From NCBI GenBank assembly GCA_020848665.1, contig JADLHR010000321.1, positions 1-7,258 on the forward strand: a DNA stretch of 7,258 bases, written 5' to 3'. Position numbers and translations under genes: made by a program. The notes under the pieces were generated by a model. That model did no database searches. It had not been told where the DNA came from and saw nothing but the letters and a program-made list of their open reading frames with translations. The DNA is from Anaerolineae bacterium. Lineage in GTDB: Bacteria; Chloroflexota; Anaerolineae; Aggregatilineales; Aggregatilineaceae. Shown here one piece after another: positions 1-5,918 of this stretch (position 1 is its first letter; each line of letters opens with the position of its first letter).

Positions 1-96
1 CAGAAGTAGACTACGGGAACGCATGCACACCTCAGGCAACCAGTCGCGCCCGATGATACACTACCCCCGGCCAGAAGCCAACGCGCGGAACCGCCA

Positions 97-125
97 TTGA
101 CGCTGTCCGCTGCGCCAGCTATAAT
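97..125 (+). promoter_or_regulatory. Sigma-70 type promoter of the rplU operon
   Basis: TTGACG at 97-102 and a perfect TATAAT at 120-125 are separated by exactly 17 bases, which fits housekeeping sigma factor consensus almost perfectly. Transcription would start near 132, giving a leader of about 108 nt before rplU. A strong promoter is what a ribosomal protein operon needs. The elements are read directly; activity is inferred. Confidence 0.85.
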
Positions 126-131
126 ACCAAC

Positions 132-239
132 CCGGCATTCCCCTGGGAGTCGGGGTTGAGCAGGCCAATTTTCCCCGCTGCAACGTCCACGGATCGGGCT
201 GTTGTCAGCCGGTGGCAAGCGAAGATTGGAGCAGAGAGC
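132..239 (+). promoter_or_regulatory. Structured 5' leader of rplU (possible regulatory RNA)
   Basis: About 108 nt lie between the predicted start of transcription and the rplU ATG, long for a plain leader. CCCC at 140-143 can pair with GGGG at 152-155. The same Gs, as CGGGG 151-155, can instead pair with CCCCG 173-177, helped by TTG 156-158 with CAA, leaving a bulge of four Ts. A third hairpin has stem GGCTG 197-201 / CAGCC 206-210 with loop TTGT. The two G-run pairings exclude each other. Ribosomal protein leaders often carry feedback elements, and L21 leaders are known in other phyla, but I cannot match this one to a known family. The short stems could be chance in GC-rich DNA. Confidence 0.35.
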
Positions 240-554
240 ATGTACGCAGTTATTCGTACCGGCGGGCGCCAGTACCGCGCGGAACCGGGCCAGGTGATCG
301 ACGTGGAGCGGCTTCCGCAGGCGGAAGGCGAGGCGATTGAGCTGACCGACGTGCTGCTGGTCGTTTCGGACAGCGGCGAAGCGCGTATCGGCCAGCCGGT
401 CGTCGCGGGCGCATCGGTCATGGCGACAGTAGTCAAGCAGGATCGCTATCGCAAGGTGTTCGTCTGGAAATACAAGCCGAAGGAACGTTATCGCCGCCGC
501 CGGGGTCACCGCCAGTATTTTACCCGGTTGCGTATTGACAGCATCACGGGCTAG
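240..554 (+). CDS. rplU: 50S ribosomal protein L21 (bL21)
   Basis: Encodes 104 residues, close to the 103 of E. coli L21, a 23S rRNA-binding protein of the large subunit. The N-terminus MYAVIRTGGRQYR is the family signature for the start of the beta barrel. The C-terminal half has the basic patch KYKPKERYRRRRGHRQ followed by the closing strand FTRLRIDSI, both typical of L21. The ATG at 240 is chosen because GGAG at 228-231 lies 8 bases upstream and homology starts exactly there. An in-frame TTG at 156 would add 28 residues unlike L21. It is the first gene of the block, 26 nt before rpmA, and probably co-transcribed with it. Nothing looks damaged. Confidence 0.98.
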   Translation: MYAVIRTGGRQYRAEPGQVIDVERLPQAEGEAIELTDVLLVVSDSGEARIGQPVVAGASVMATVVKQDRYRKVFVWKYKPKERYRRRRGHRQYFTRLRIDSITG

Positions 555-580
555 GACAGCGACTTTAGAGGAGCAATTCC

Positions 581-865
581 ATGGCGCACAAGAAGGGCGG
601 CGGCTCGACAAAGAACGGCCGCGACAGCGAAAGCAAGCGTCTGGGCGTCAAGCGTTTCGGCGGCGAGTTTGTCATTCCCGGCAACATCATCGTCCGTCAG
701 CGCGGCACCCGGTTCCACCCCGGCCAGAATGTCTCGATGGGACGCGACCACACTCTTTTCGCGACCGCTGAGGGGTATGTCGTGTTCGAGCGGTATGGCC
801 GTGATCGCAAGCGCATCAGCGTTCTTCCGGAACAACCGCAGCCCGCAGTGGACGCCCAGGCGTAA
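581..865 (+). CDS. rpmA: 50S ribosomal protein L27 (bL27)
   Basis: Encodes 94 residues of L27, the large-subunit protein whose N-terminal tail reaches the peptidyl transferase centre. The protein opens MAHKKGGGSTKNGRDS, followed by RLGVKRFGG and the GTRFHPGQNVSMGRDHTLF segment, all diagnostic. It begins directly with the mature tail and lacks the cleavable extension seen in Firmicutes. That agrees with the absence of a Prp protease gene between rplU and rpmA. AGAGGAG at 567-573 is a strong ribosome binding site 7 bases before ATG. The C-terminal tail after ISVLPEQ is slightly longer than in E. coli (85 residues) and is low in conserved features. Confidence 0.98.
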   Translation: MAHKKGGGSTKNGRDSESKRLGVKRFGGEFVIPGNIIVRQRGTRFHPGQNVSMGRDHTLFATAEGYVVFERYGRDRKRISVLPEQPQPAVDAQA

Positions 866-901
866 CCACGCGCGGTGCGGCGGATTTCAGCCGGAGTACC
901 C

Positions 902-935
902 GTCACGCATCCCCCGCCAGAGCGGGACCCGTGAC
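902..935 (+). promoter_or_regulatory. Hairpin in the rpmA-rpmE gap / rpmE leader
   Basis: GTCACG (902-907) pairs with CGTGAC (930-935). Inside it, after an asymmetric internal loop, CCCGC (913-917) pairs with GCGGG (922-926) around a CAGA tetraloop. There is no run of Ts after it, so it is not a standard terminator. It ends 23 nt before the rpmE ATG, so it could be an RNA-processing site or a translational control element for L31. E. coli bL31 is reported to control its own mRNA, but no sequence match to that element is claimed here. Confidence 0.45.
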
Positions 936-958
936 CGGAAAGGTTGAGAGACACCAAC

Positions 959-1426
959 ATGCGAGAAAAAATACATCCCAAGTGGTACCCCGAAGCAGTC
1001 GTGATTTGCGCCTGCGGCAATACCTGGACAACTGGATCGACTCTGCCAGAAATCCGCACCGACGTATGCTCGGCCTGCCATCCATTCTACACCGGCGAGC
1101 AGCGTATCGTGGACACCGAAGGTCAGGTTGACCGCTTCATGGCGCGCCTGCGCGCTCGTGACCAGTACACCGCCGAGACCGAGGCGCGCGAAGCTGCCCG
1201 CACCTCGCTGGATCTGTCGATCGCTGACCTGGGGCTGGACAAGCGCTACGTCAACATCATGGCGGAAAACGGCATCGAAGTCGTCGGCGACCTGCTGGCG
1301 CGCTTCGAGGAGAGTGGCGACCAGGCTCTGCTGTCCATTTCGGGTATCGGCCGCAAGGTTCTGGCAGACACCAAGCGTTTGCTGCGCCAGCGGGGCTATG
1401 AGGTCCCGGAGGCCGAAGAAGCCTAA
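959..1426 (+). CDS. rpmE: Ribosomal protein L31 fused to an RNA polymerase alpha-CTD-like domain
   Basis: The 155-residue product is more than twice the usual L31 length (about 70). Residues 1-64 are a complete zinc-type bL31: REKIHPKW start, cysteines C17, C19, C37 and C40, CHPFYTG at 40-46, then GQVDRF at 55-60. A charged, Ala/Glu-rich linker spans about 65-84. Residues 85-150 form a helix-hairpin-helix domain aligning without gaps to RNA polymerase alpha-CTD over DLxLxxRxxN...GDL (90-112) and again over GIGRK...LRQRG (129-146). R96, N99, G131 and K133 match E. coli alpha R265, N268, G296 and K298, which touch DNA. Between the two blocks it has a few extra residues (EESGDQ). The ATG at 959 follows GAGAG (946-950) by 8 bases; an upstream in-frame TTG at 944 is less likely. 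L31 identity is sure, the alphaCTD assignment is by eye, and its function is unknown. Confidence 0.95.
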   Translation: MREKIHPKWYPEAVVICACGNTWTTGSTLPEIRTDVCSACHPFYTGEQRIVDTEGQVDRFMARLRARDQYTAETEAREAARTSLDLSIADLGLDKRYVNIMAENGIEVVGDLLARFEESGDQALLSISGIGRKVLADTKRLLRQRGYEVPEAEEA

Positions 1427-1452
1427 CTGGCCTGGAAGATTTGATTGCAGCG

Positions 1453-1490
1453 ACGGGCAGGTGTGATAATCAACACGCACCTGCCCGTTT
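1453..1490 (+). terminator. Rho-independent terminator candidate after rpmE
   Basis: ACGGGCAGGTG (1453-1463) and CACCTGCCCGT (1478-1488) form a perfect 11-bp GC-rich stem with a 14-nt loop, 26 nt after the rpmE stop. The following T run is only three bases (1488-1490), so termination may be partial, allowing read-through into tdk. The stem is read directly; the terminator role is inferred. Confidence 0.65.
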
Positions 1491-1500
1491 CATTGAGACA

Positions 1501-1517
1501 TCCGGCGCCGCGCCGGA
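1501..1517 (+). promoter_or_regulatory. Compact GC hairpin in the tdk leader
   Basis: TCCGGCG (1501-1507) pairs with CGCCGGA (1511-1517) over a three-base CCG loop, a very stable 7-bp stem 12 nt after the preceding hairpin. No T tract follows. It may stabilise a processed mRNA end or act with the upstream stem. I see no convincing promoter of its own for tdk between 1490 and 1574. Confidence 0.4.
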
Positions 1518-1574
1518 CCGCCTTCTCAGCGTGGCAGCCAGCCATCGGGCCTAGCGAACCGTCGAGGAAAGGGC

Positions 1575-2153
1575 ATGACACAGCATTCCGGGCACGTCGA
1601 GGTAATCTGCGGCAGCATGTTCAGTGGCAAGACCGAGGAGTTGATCCGCCGCGTGCGACGCGCTTGCATTGCCCGCAAATCGGTCCAGGTCTTCACCCCG
1701 GCTATTGATACGCGCTTCGGCACCAGCCGCGTCGCGTCGCACAACGGGATGGATTTCGAAGCTGTCCCGGTCGAGCGCGCCAGCGACATCCTGCAGCACG
1801 TCAAGCCTGAAACGACGGTCGTCGCCATCGACGAGGCGCAATTCTTCGACGATCAGATCGTCGCGGTGGCCGAGCGCCTGGCCGACAGCGGCCGGCGCGT
1901 GATTGTCGCCGGTCTCGATATGGACTTTCGCGGTGAGCCATTCGGGCCGATGCCCGCGCTAATCTGCCACGCCGACGAAGTGCAAAAACTGCACGCGATC
2001 TGCATGGTATGCGGCGAAGAAGCCAATCGCACACAGCGCCTGGTCAATGGCGCGCCCGCCCACTACGACGATCCGATCATCCTGGTCGGCGCTGCCGAAT
2101 CGTACGAGGCGCGCTGCCGCCAGCATCACAGCGTCCCGGGCCGCAAGCTGTAG
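1575..2153 (+). CDS. tdk: Thymidine kinase, type II (retroviral/bacterial TK1-like)
   Basis: ATP-dependent phosphorylation of thymidine to dTMP in the cytosolic pyrimidine salvage pathway. The 192-residue protein has the usual length. The P-loop GSMFSGKT is at 13-20, followed by EELIRRVRRA typical of the family. Walker B with the catalytic acid is AIDEAQFFDD at 84-93 (D86, E87). GLDMDFRGEPFGPMP at 113-127 is the conserved strand after the Walker B block. A structural zinc site is formed by C143-x-x-C146 and C181-x-x-H184, and the substrate-binding lasso lies around 160-178. The ribosome binding site AGGAAAGG (1565-1572) sits 2-3 bases from the ATG, or counts from its AGGA part. rpmE-tdk adjacency is also seen in other Gram-positive-type bacteria. 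All key residues are present. Confidence 0.97.
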   Translation: MTQHSGHVEVICGSMFSGKTEELIRRVRRACIARKSVQVFTPAIDTRFGTSRVASHNGMDFEAVPVERASDILQHVKPETTVVAIDEAQFFDDQIVAVAERLADSGRRVIVAGLDMDFRGEPFGPMPALICHADEVQKLHAICMVCGEEANRTQRLVNGAPAHYDDPIILVGAAESYEARCRQHHSVPGRKL

Positions 2154-2177
2154 CCGGGGGCAGAGTCGCAGCGGCGA

Positions 2178-3038
2178 TTACGGATCCGGCTGCCATCCGC
2201 GCGCATAGAACTCAAGATAATCGGGCATACGCGGCGTCCAGTACGTCTTGTCGTGCCCGCCGGGGCGAATACTGTATTCGTGCGCCAGCCCCTGCTCCGC
2301 CAGCGCCTGATGCAGGTGCTCGACGTTGTGGAGCAGATTATCACGGTCGCCGCAGTCCAGCCAGAGACGCGGCTGATCTTCAGGCGCCAGACCTCGCGCC
2401 AGGTCCGCCGGGTTGTACTGCGCGAATGTCTCTTGCGTCAGCCCGAAAATCCAGGGCGGACCGCCCTGCCCCGGTGGTCCCTGAAACACCGCCGGGCTGT
2501 GAATTCCGGCAGCGCAAAATGCCTCTGGTGCGCGAAACGCATGGTACGCTGCCGCCGCGCCGCCCATCGAAATTCCGCCGATTGCGCGGCCTGCACGATC
2601 ACTCCGCACACCGAAACGCTCCTCGACTGCTGGCATGACTTCGTCCCAGAGATAGTCACCATAGCGCCCGTATTGTTCCAGCGCATGTGCGAAGAACGCT
2701 GGCTGGCTGCACACGACAGGCGACCAATCGTGGCCGGACGGGTCGAGCGCATTGACGTAAAAGCTCTTGCCGCCTTCCGGCAGCGCGATCACGAATGGCG
2801 GCAGCGCGCCGCGCTCAACCCCTTGCCACAAGTGCTCCACCATGCGCAGTTTGTCGATCAGATAGCGCGGGCTGAGGCCCCAGGGGTGCAGAAAATAGAG
2901 CACAGGGCGAGCGATGCCCGTCTCGCAGTCGCCTGGCGGTGTGATCACATGTACGGTCATGCGGCGCTCGGTGGCGCGGCTCTCGAAGGTGAGCGCGTGC
3001 GTTGCGCCGGGGCGTAATGTATTCTTCGGCACAGTCAC
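2178..3038 (-). CDS. Alpha/beta-hydrolase esterase (putative esterase / esterase D-like family)
   Basis: The 286-residue serine esterase belongs to the Esterase (PF00756-like) group, relatives of S-formylglutathione hydrolase and enterochelin esterase. The nucleophile elbow GISMG is at 155-159 (S157). The acid is in LDCGDRD (D231 or D233), and the histidine is in GGHDK at 260-264 (H262), in the right order for a catalytic triad. An HPWG turn at 51-54 occupies the oxyanion-loop place where HGxG is more common. There is no signal peptide, so it is probably cytoplasmic. The GTG at 3038 is chosen because it overlaps the TGA of the upstream CPBP gene (GTGA), implying translational coupling, and there is no separate ribosome binding site. 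GTG at 3032 is an alternative. It converges on tdk with a 24-nt gap. The substrate cannot be told from sequence. Confidence 0.87.
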   Translation of the reverse strand: MTVPKNTLRPGATHALTFESRATERRMTVHVITPPGDCETGIARPVLYFLHPWGLSPRYLIDKLRMVEHLWQGVERGALPPFVIALPEGGKSFYVNALDPSGHDWSPVVCSQPAFFAHALEQYGRYGDYLWDEVMPAVEERFGVRSDRAGRAIGGISMGGAAAAYHAFRAPEAFCAAGIHSPAVFQGPPGQGGPPWIFGLTQETFAQYNPADLARGLAPEDQPRLWLDCGDRDNLLHNVEHLHQALAEQGLAHEYSIRPGGHDKTYWTPRMPDYLEFYARGWQPDP

Positions 3039-4228
3039 AATCCGAATCCGAGACCGTGCAGCCAGTGAAGCGCCTCGGTCCCGATCGCCACATTCAGCGC
3101 CAGCGGAATGAAGTTGTACAGAAAATGTGTGACCATCGCAACGGTGGTGTTGTAGCGCATTCGGATCCACCCAAAGGCGACGGCGACGCCGAGAATGATC
3201 AGCGTTGCGGGAGTCAGCGCGTACTGCATGTGCGTCAGCGCGAAGATGATCGCAGTCGGCCAGAAGCCGAAGATCGGCTGGAGCGCGCCGCGAAACGCGA
3301 TCTCTTCCGAGATCGCCGCCGAAGCCGCCAATACCAGCGCCAGCCAGACGGTCGTTACACTATCAGCGAGCGCCTCCGACGCCTGTGTCTGCTCCTCGAA
3401 CGTTTCCGGCGGTACCAGCAGTTGCCACGTGGAGCCAACAACCGACACCAGAATCAACAGCGCGACCGTAACCGCCGCCGCCACGCCCAGCCCACGCAGA
3501 GACAAACCGCCGATGCCGAGGCGGGCAAGCGCCTGCGGCAGCGTGCGGCGGACACCTAGCCCGACGCCCAGCACCGGGATCACGATCAGTGGCAGCCCGT
3601 TCAAGACTAGGTCCCAGGCGGTGAGACCTTCCGCAAACCCCGCCGCGACGCCTGCCAGGCCCCCCTCCAACACAAATGAGATAAACTGCGTGCCCAGCAG
3701 ATACACGATGAACACCAGCGCCACGGCGTGCACAGTCGAACGCGGGTCAAATCCCGGTTTGGCAGTCGCCTGGGCGGCAGCGGCGTGCGCTGCGGGATTC
3801 TCGCGGGTGGCCGTAGTGTAATAGTTGAGCATTTGCGGAAACAGCGGCTCAGCGGGCGACCCGTTCCTGGCTCCAGGGGCAGGAATCGCTGCATAATCGC
3901 CCAGCTCGCGCCTGGCTTTGCGTGCCGGGAAGAAGCGCGCGATACGCTCCCGCACGCCCTCGAACAGGAGCGCAGTCGAAGCGACGCCGACAAGCCCTGA
4001 CAGGATCAGGCCCCCGGCAGCTTCGTCCGGGCTGAGATCGCTGCCCCCATCGGCCAGCGGAATCAAGCCGTACAACCCCATCAGCGACAGATTCATCAGC
4101 AGGAGCACACCAAACACCCACTGGCGCAGGCGGCGGTCGCGCCGTTTGTCGGCATAGTTCGCGGCGACAACCACAGCGCCCAGAATAGCAACTGCTATGA
4201 CGGTCGAAAACAACAACTCAGGGTCCAA
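3035..4228 (-). CDS. CPBP-family intramembrane metalloprotease (CAAX/bacteriocin-processing type)
   Basis: The 397-residue multi-pass membrane protein has the three CPBP motifs in order: EEIAFR at 308-313 (EExxxR), FALTH at 329-333 (FxxxH) and HFLYN at 368-372 (HxxxN), the proposed metal site of Rce1-like proteases. Hydrophobic helices include about 4-24, 37-56, 70-88, 168-190 and 205-226, with further ones through the C-terminal core at about 244-380. A long Ala-rich, soluble loop lies at about 90-163, between an N-terminal three-helix unit and the protease core. TTG at 4228 is chosen because AGAGGGAG (4236-4243) lies 7 bases upstream; TTG at 4252 lacks such a site. It forms an operon with the esterase. 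Its substrate is unknown: family members cleave prenylated proteins, peptides or membrane anchors. Confidence 0.9.
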   Translation of the reverse strand: MDPELLFSTVIAVAILGAVVVAANYADKRRDRRLRQWVFGVLLLMNLSLMGLYGLIPLADGGSDLSPDEAAGGLILSGLVGVASTALLFEGVRERIARFFPARKARRELGDYAAIPAPGARNGSPAEPLFPQMLNYYTTATRENPAAHAAAAQATAKPGFDPRSTVHAVALVFIVYLLGTQFISFVLEGGLAGVAAGFAEGLTAWDLVLNGLPLIVIPVLGVGLGVRRTLPQALARLGIGGLSLRGLGVAAAVTVALLILVSVVGSTWQLLVPPETFEEQTQASEALADSVTTVWLALVLAASAAISEEIAFRGALQPIFGFWPTAIIFALTHMQYALTPATLIILGVAVAFGWIRMRYNTTVAMVTHFLYNFIPLALNVAIGTEALHWLHGLGFGL

Positions 4229-4272
4229 CGCTTGACTCCCTCTGCGGGGCAATCCGGTCAGGCAACAACCAG

Positions 4273-4301
4273 ATTATACGGGCCGCTCCACGCGGGCACC
4301 A
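4273..4301 (-). promoter_or_regulatory. Candidate promoter of the CPBP-esterase operon
   Basis: On the minus strand a perfect -10 box TATAAT occupies 4278-4273, placing the start of transcription near 4266 and a leader of about 38 nt before the TTG start. The -35 area (4301-4296, TGGTGC) is a poor match and there is no TG extension, so activator help or weak use is possible. Confidence 0.5.
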
Positions 4302-4311
4302 CTCGCCTGAG

Positions 4312-4340
4312 TTGCGGTCCAGGCTGCTTCGCGGCAGAAT
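4312..4340 (+). promoter_or_regulatory. Weak candidate promoter of the LCP gene
   Basis: TTGCGG (4312-4317) and CAGAAT (4335-4340) are 17 bases apart, matching consensus at 3 and 4 of 6 positions. The start would lie near 4347, about 29 nt before the GTG start. It is the best plus-strand candidate in the divergent gap but is weak by sequence alone. Confidence 0.3.
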
Positions 4341-4375
4341 TGGCCGCTCCAAAGCGCCAGGGAGAAACGGCAATC

Positions 4376-5317
4376 GTGCAGCCCCTTCAGCGTGCGCCGG
4401 TGAAACGCCGGCCTCCAACCCCATACGGTTACTTCCCATCCCCAGCAGTGCGCCGGAGACGCGGCTGCTGCACGTTCAGTTGTCTAATCCTGCTGCTGGT
4501 TCCTATCGCCTGCTTCGGAACGATCCTGCTCCTGTACTTCATCATCCCGCCGCAACCGCTCGATATCGTGATTCTGGGCGTCGATGCCCGCAACGGCGGA
4601 GGCTGGGAAGCGCGCACCGACAGCGTCATGCTGCTCAACATCACGCCGCGCACGCTTGACGTTAGCCTGCTGTCGATCCCGCGCGACGTGGTGATTCGCG
4701 TACCAGACTACGGCAGCCAGCCAATTAACACTATCAACCGGATCGCAGAGTTGGAAACGCCTGGCTCAGGGCCAGCGCTGGTTAAAGCGAGCTTTCAAGA
4801 AAGCTTTGGCGTCAGCGTCGATCGTTATGTGCGGCTGGATTTCGACGCTTTCGTCGAGCTGATCGACGCCGTTGGAGGAATTACCATCGACGTGCCGAAG
4901 CGGATCGTGGATTACGAGTTCCCCACGCGCACGGGTGGCACAATCCAGATCGAATTCGAGCCAGGACGCCAGAAGATGGACGGCGAGCGGGCGCTCCAGT
5001 ACGCCCGCACACGCCATCAGGACGATGACTACCAGCGCGCAGAGCGCCAGCAGCAGGTCGTTGATGCGCTGATCCGCAAGCTCTCCAACCCCGCGCAGGT
5101 GTTCCGTTGGCCGCGCGTCCTGTATGTGCTGCGCGCGCATACCGACACCGACCTATCCGTCTGGGATTTGCTGGAGGCCGGCCCCGCGCTGCTGCTAGGA
5201 TGGCCCGGGCGCGAGTCGCGGGTGCTGGAGCGCGATGACCTGATCGGGATGGCGGCCGGGTATTGGGTCCCGGATTATGACGCGCTCGCGCCGTGGATCG
5301 CGGCGCAGTTCGACTAA
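4376..5317 (+). CDS. LytR-CpsA-Psr (LCP) family cell-wall glycopolymer transferase
   Basis: The 313-residue membrane-anchored LCP protein belongs to the enzymes that move lipid-linked anionic glycopolymers onto peptidoglycan outside the membrane. A short proline- and arginine-rich cytosolic tail (1-30) ends in RRRRG, followed by one membrane helix at about 31-57 that carries several cysteines. The catalytic domain starts at ILGVDAR (66-72). ARTD at 79-82 and SIPRD at 100-104 supply the conserved Arg and Asp residues for pyrophosphate-lipid binding. AFVELIDAVGGI is at 158-169 and ALQYARTRH at 206-214, with DDDYQRAERQQ after it, all hallmark motifs. GTG at 4376 is chosen: AGGGAG (4359-4364) lies 11 bases before it, and the 48 extra residues of an upstream start at 4232 look non-coding. 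It is divergent from the CPBP gene and converges on the next gene. Confidence 0.93.
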   Translation: MQPLQRAPVKRRPPTPYGYFPSPAVRRRRGCCTFSCLILLLVPIACFGTILLLYFIIPPQPLDIVILGVDARNGGGWEARTDSVMLLNITPRTLDVSLLSIPRDVVIRVPDYGSQPINTINRIAELETPGSGPALVKASFQESFGVSVDRYVRLDFDAFVELIDAVGGITIDVPKRIVDYEFPTRTGGTIQIEFEPGRQKMDGERALQYARTRHQDDDYQRAERQQQVVDALIRKLSNPAQVFRWPRVLYVLRAHTDTDLSVWDLLEAGPALLLGWPGRESRVLERDDLIGMAAGYWVPDYDALAPWIAAQFD

Positions 5318-5329
5318 TCGCTTCCGCGC

Positions 5330-5752
5330 TTATCTCGCCAGATCATCGATGAGCCGATCATAGGCCCCGGTCCACGCCGCCGCCGAGCGCGTCAGCTTGG
5401 TAATGCGAATGTCCACGAAGTGCTCGAACAGCCCGGCCATGATCGCGGGCAGCCGCTCCCATTCGTCGGCCCGGATCATCTGTTCCAGGCGCGCAGCAGC
5501 GTAGCCGGTCCAGCCCCATCGTTGTCGCAGTTGCTCCGCCTTCAGCCAGTAATCCCGGTTCTCCCACACGGCAGCCGATTCCTCGATGCCGTTATAGACT
5601 TCGCGCAGGCAGAAGACCAACAGCGCGGTCATATCGCGCGCTTCGTCGTCCAGTTCCTGCTTCTGACTCAGGTGGCGCAGCATCTCGGCGGCGGTGCGCA
5701 TCATTTGATTGCGGACTTTGCCGGTGCTGTTCGTGTTTACAACGCGGCCCAT
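5330..5752 (-). CDS. Conserved hypothetical protein, helical, about 140 aa
   Basis: The function is unknown. The product is predicted cytoplasmic, mostly alpha-helical, with no signal peptide or membrane segment. It opens MGRVVNTNSTGKVRNQ, then an amphipathic helix at 17-32, a helical stretch DDEARDMTALLVFCLREV at 35-52, a tryptophan/tyrosine-rich segment at 63-81 (W63, Y68, W69, W79, W81), and a C-terminal block ITKLTRSAAAWTGAY at 117-131. From memory, proteins with this opening and the ITKxTRS...W.GAY ending recur in Chloroflexota, always as hypotheticals; I cannot verify that here. ATG at 5752 is chosen because GGGAG (5760-5764) sits about 8 bases upstream and a strong promoter precedes it; an upstream in-frame start at 5803 would add 17 residues. 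It converges on the LCP gene with 12 nt between stops. Confidence 0.87.
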   Translation of the reverse strand: MGRVVNTNSTGKVRNQMMRTAAEMLRHLSQKQELDDEARDMTALLVFCLREVYNGIEESAAVWENRDYWLKAEQLRQRWGWTGYAAARLEQMIRADEWERLPAIMAGLFEHFVDIRITKLTRSAAAWTGAYDRLIDDLAR

Positions 5753-5835
5753 TGATCTTGCTCCCAAGCGGTAGACAATCCTGCGAAGCGCCCTGCCCCG
5801 CACGCGCTGGAAAGCGCCCCGACTCGCACAGAACC

Positions 5836-5864
5836 CTTATACCGGGAGACGAAGCCAGTGTCAA
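5836..5864 (-). promoter_or_regulatory. Near-consensus sigma-70 promoter of the 140-aa hypothetical gene
   Basis: On the minus strand a perfect TTGACA (5864-5859) and TATAAG (5841-5836) are exactly 17 bases apart. Transcription would start near 5829 and give a leader of about 77 nt to the ATG at 5752. This is the best -35 element in the window and implies strong, constitutive expression of a gene without known function. Confidence 0.82.
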
Positions 5865-5918
5865 GGCAGAGGCTATTGCATAAACACCCTGATCATTCGG
5901 GGGTACGTCGGGCCGCTG

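Noticed and set aside
156..239. N-terminal extension of L21 from a TTG at 156
   Set aside because: The 28 added residues do not resemble L21, and ATG 240 has a well-spaced GGAG and the family's usual first residues.
887..1480. 197-codon minus-strand open frame opposite rpmE
   Set aside because: It is antisense to a clearly coding L31-fusion gene, has no recognisable domain, and runs through the terminator hairpin; it reflects GC-rich codon structure.
2253..3017. 254-codon plus-strand open frame opposite the esterase
   Set aside because: The minus strand carries the catalytic motifs of an esterase; the opposite frame has no known motif and no ribosome binding site.
3195..3821. 208-codon plus-strand open frame opposite the CPBP gene
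   Set aside because: Ser/Thr/Pro/Ala-rich shadow of a real membrane protein gene, without start signals.
4232..4280. TTGACT (4232-4237) with TATACG (4275-4280) as a plus-strand promoter
   Set aside because: The spacing is about 37 bases, far too long for sigma-70; TTGACT also lies at the CPBP translation start.
4466..4481. Cysteines at the start of the LCP membrane helix as a lipoprotein lipobox
   Set aside because: The cysteines sit at the cytosolic edge of the helix right after RRRRG, without the L-x-x-C pattern after a hydrophobic stretch; LCP proteins are held by an uncleaved helix.
5870..5918. Terminator after the sensor gene (ACCC / GGGT with GTTT on the minus strand)
   Set aside because: Only about four base pairs can form and the T run is short and broken.
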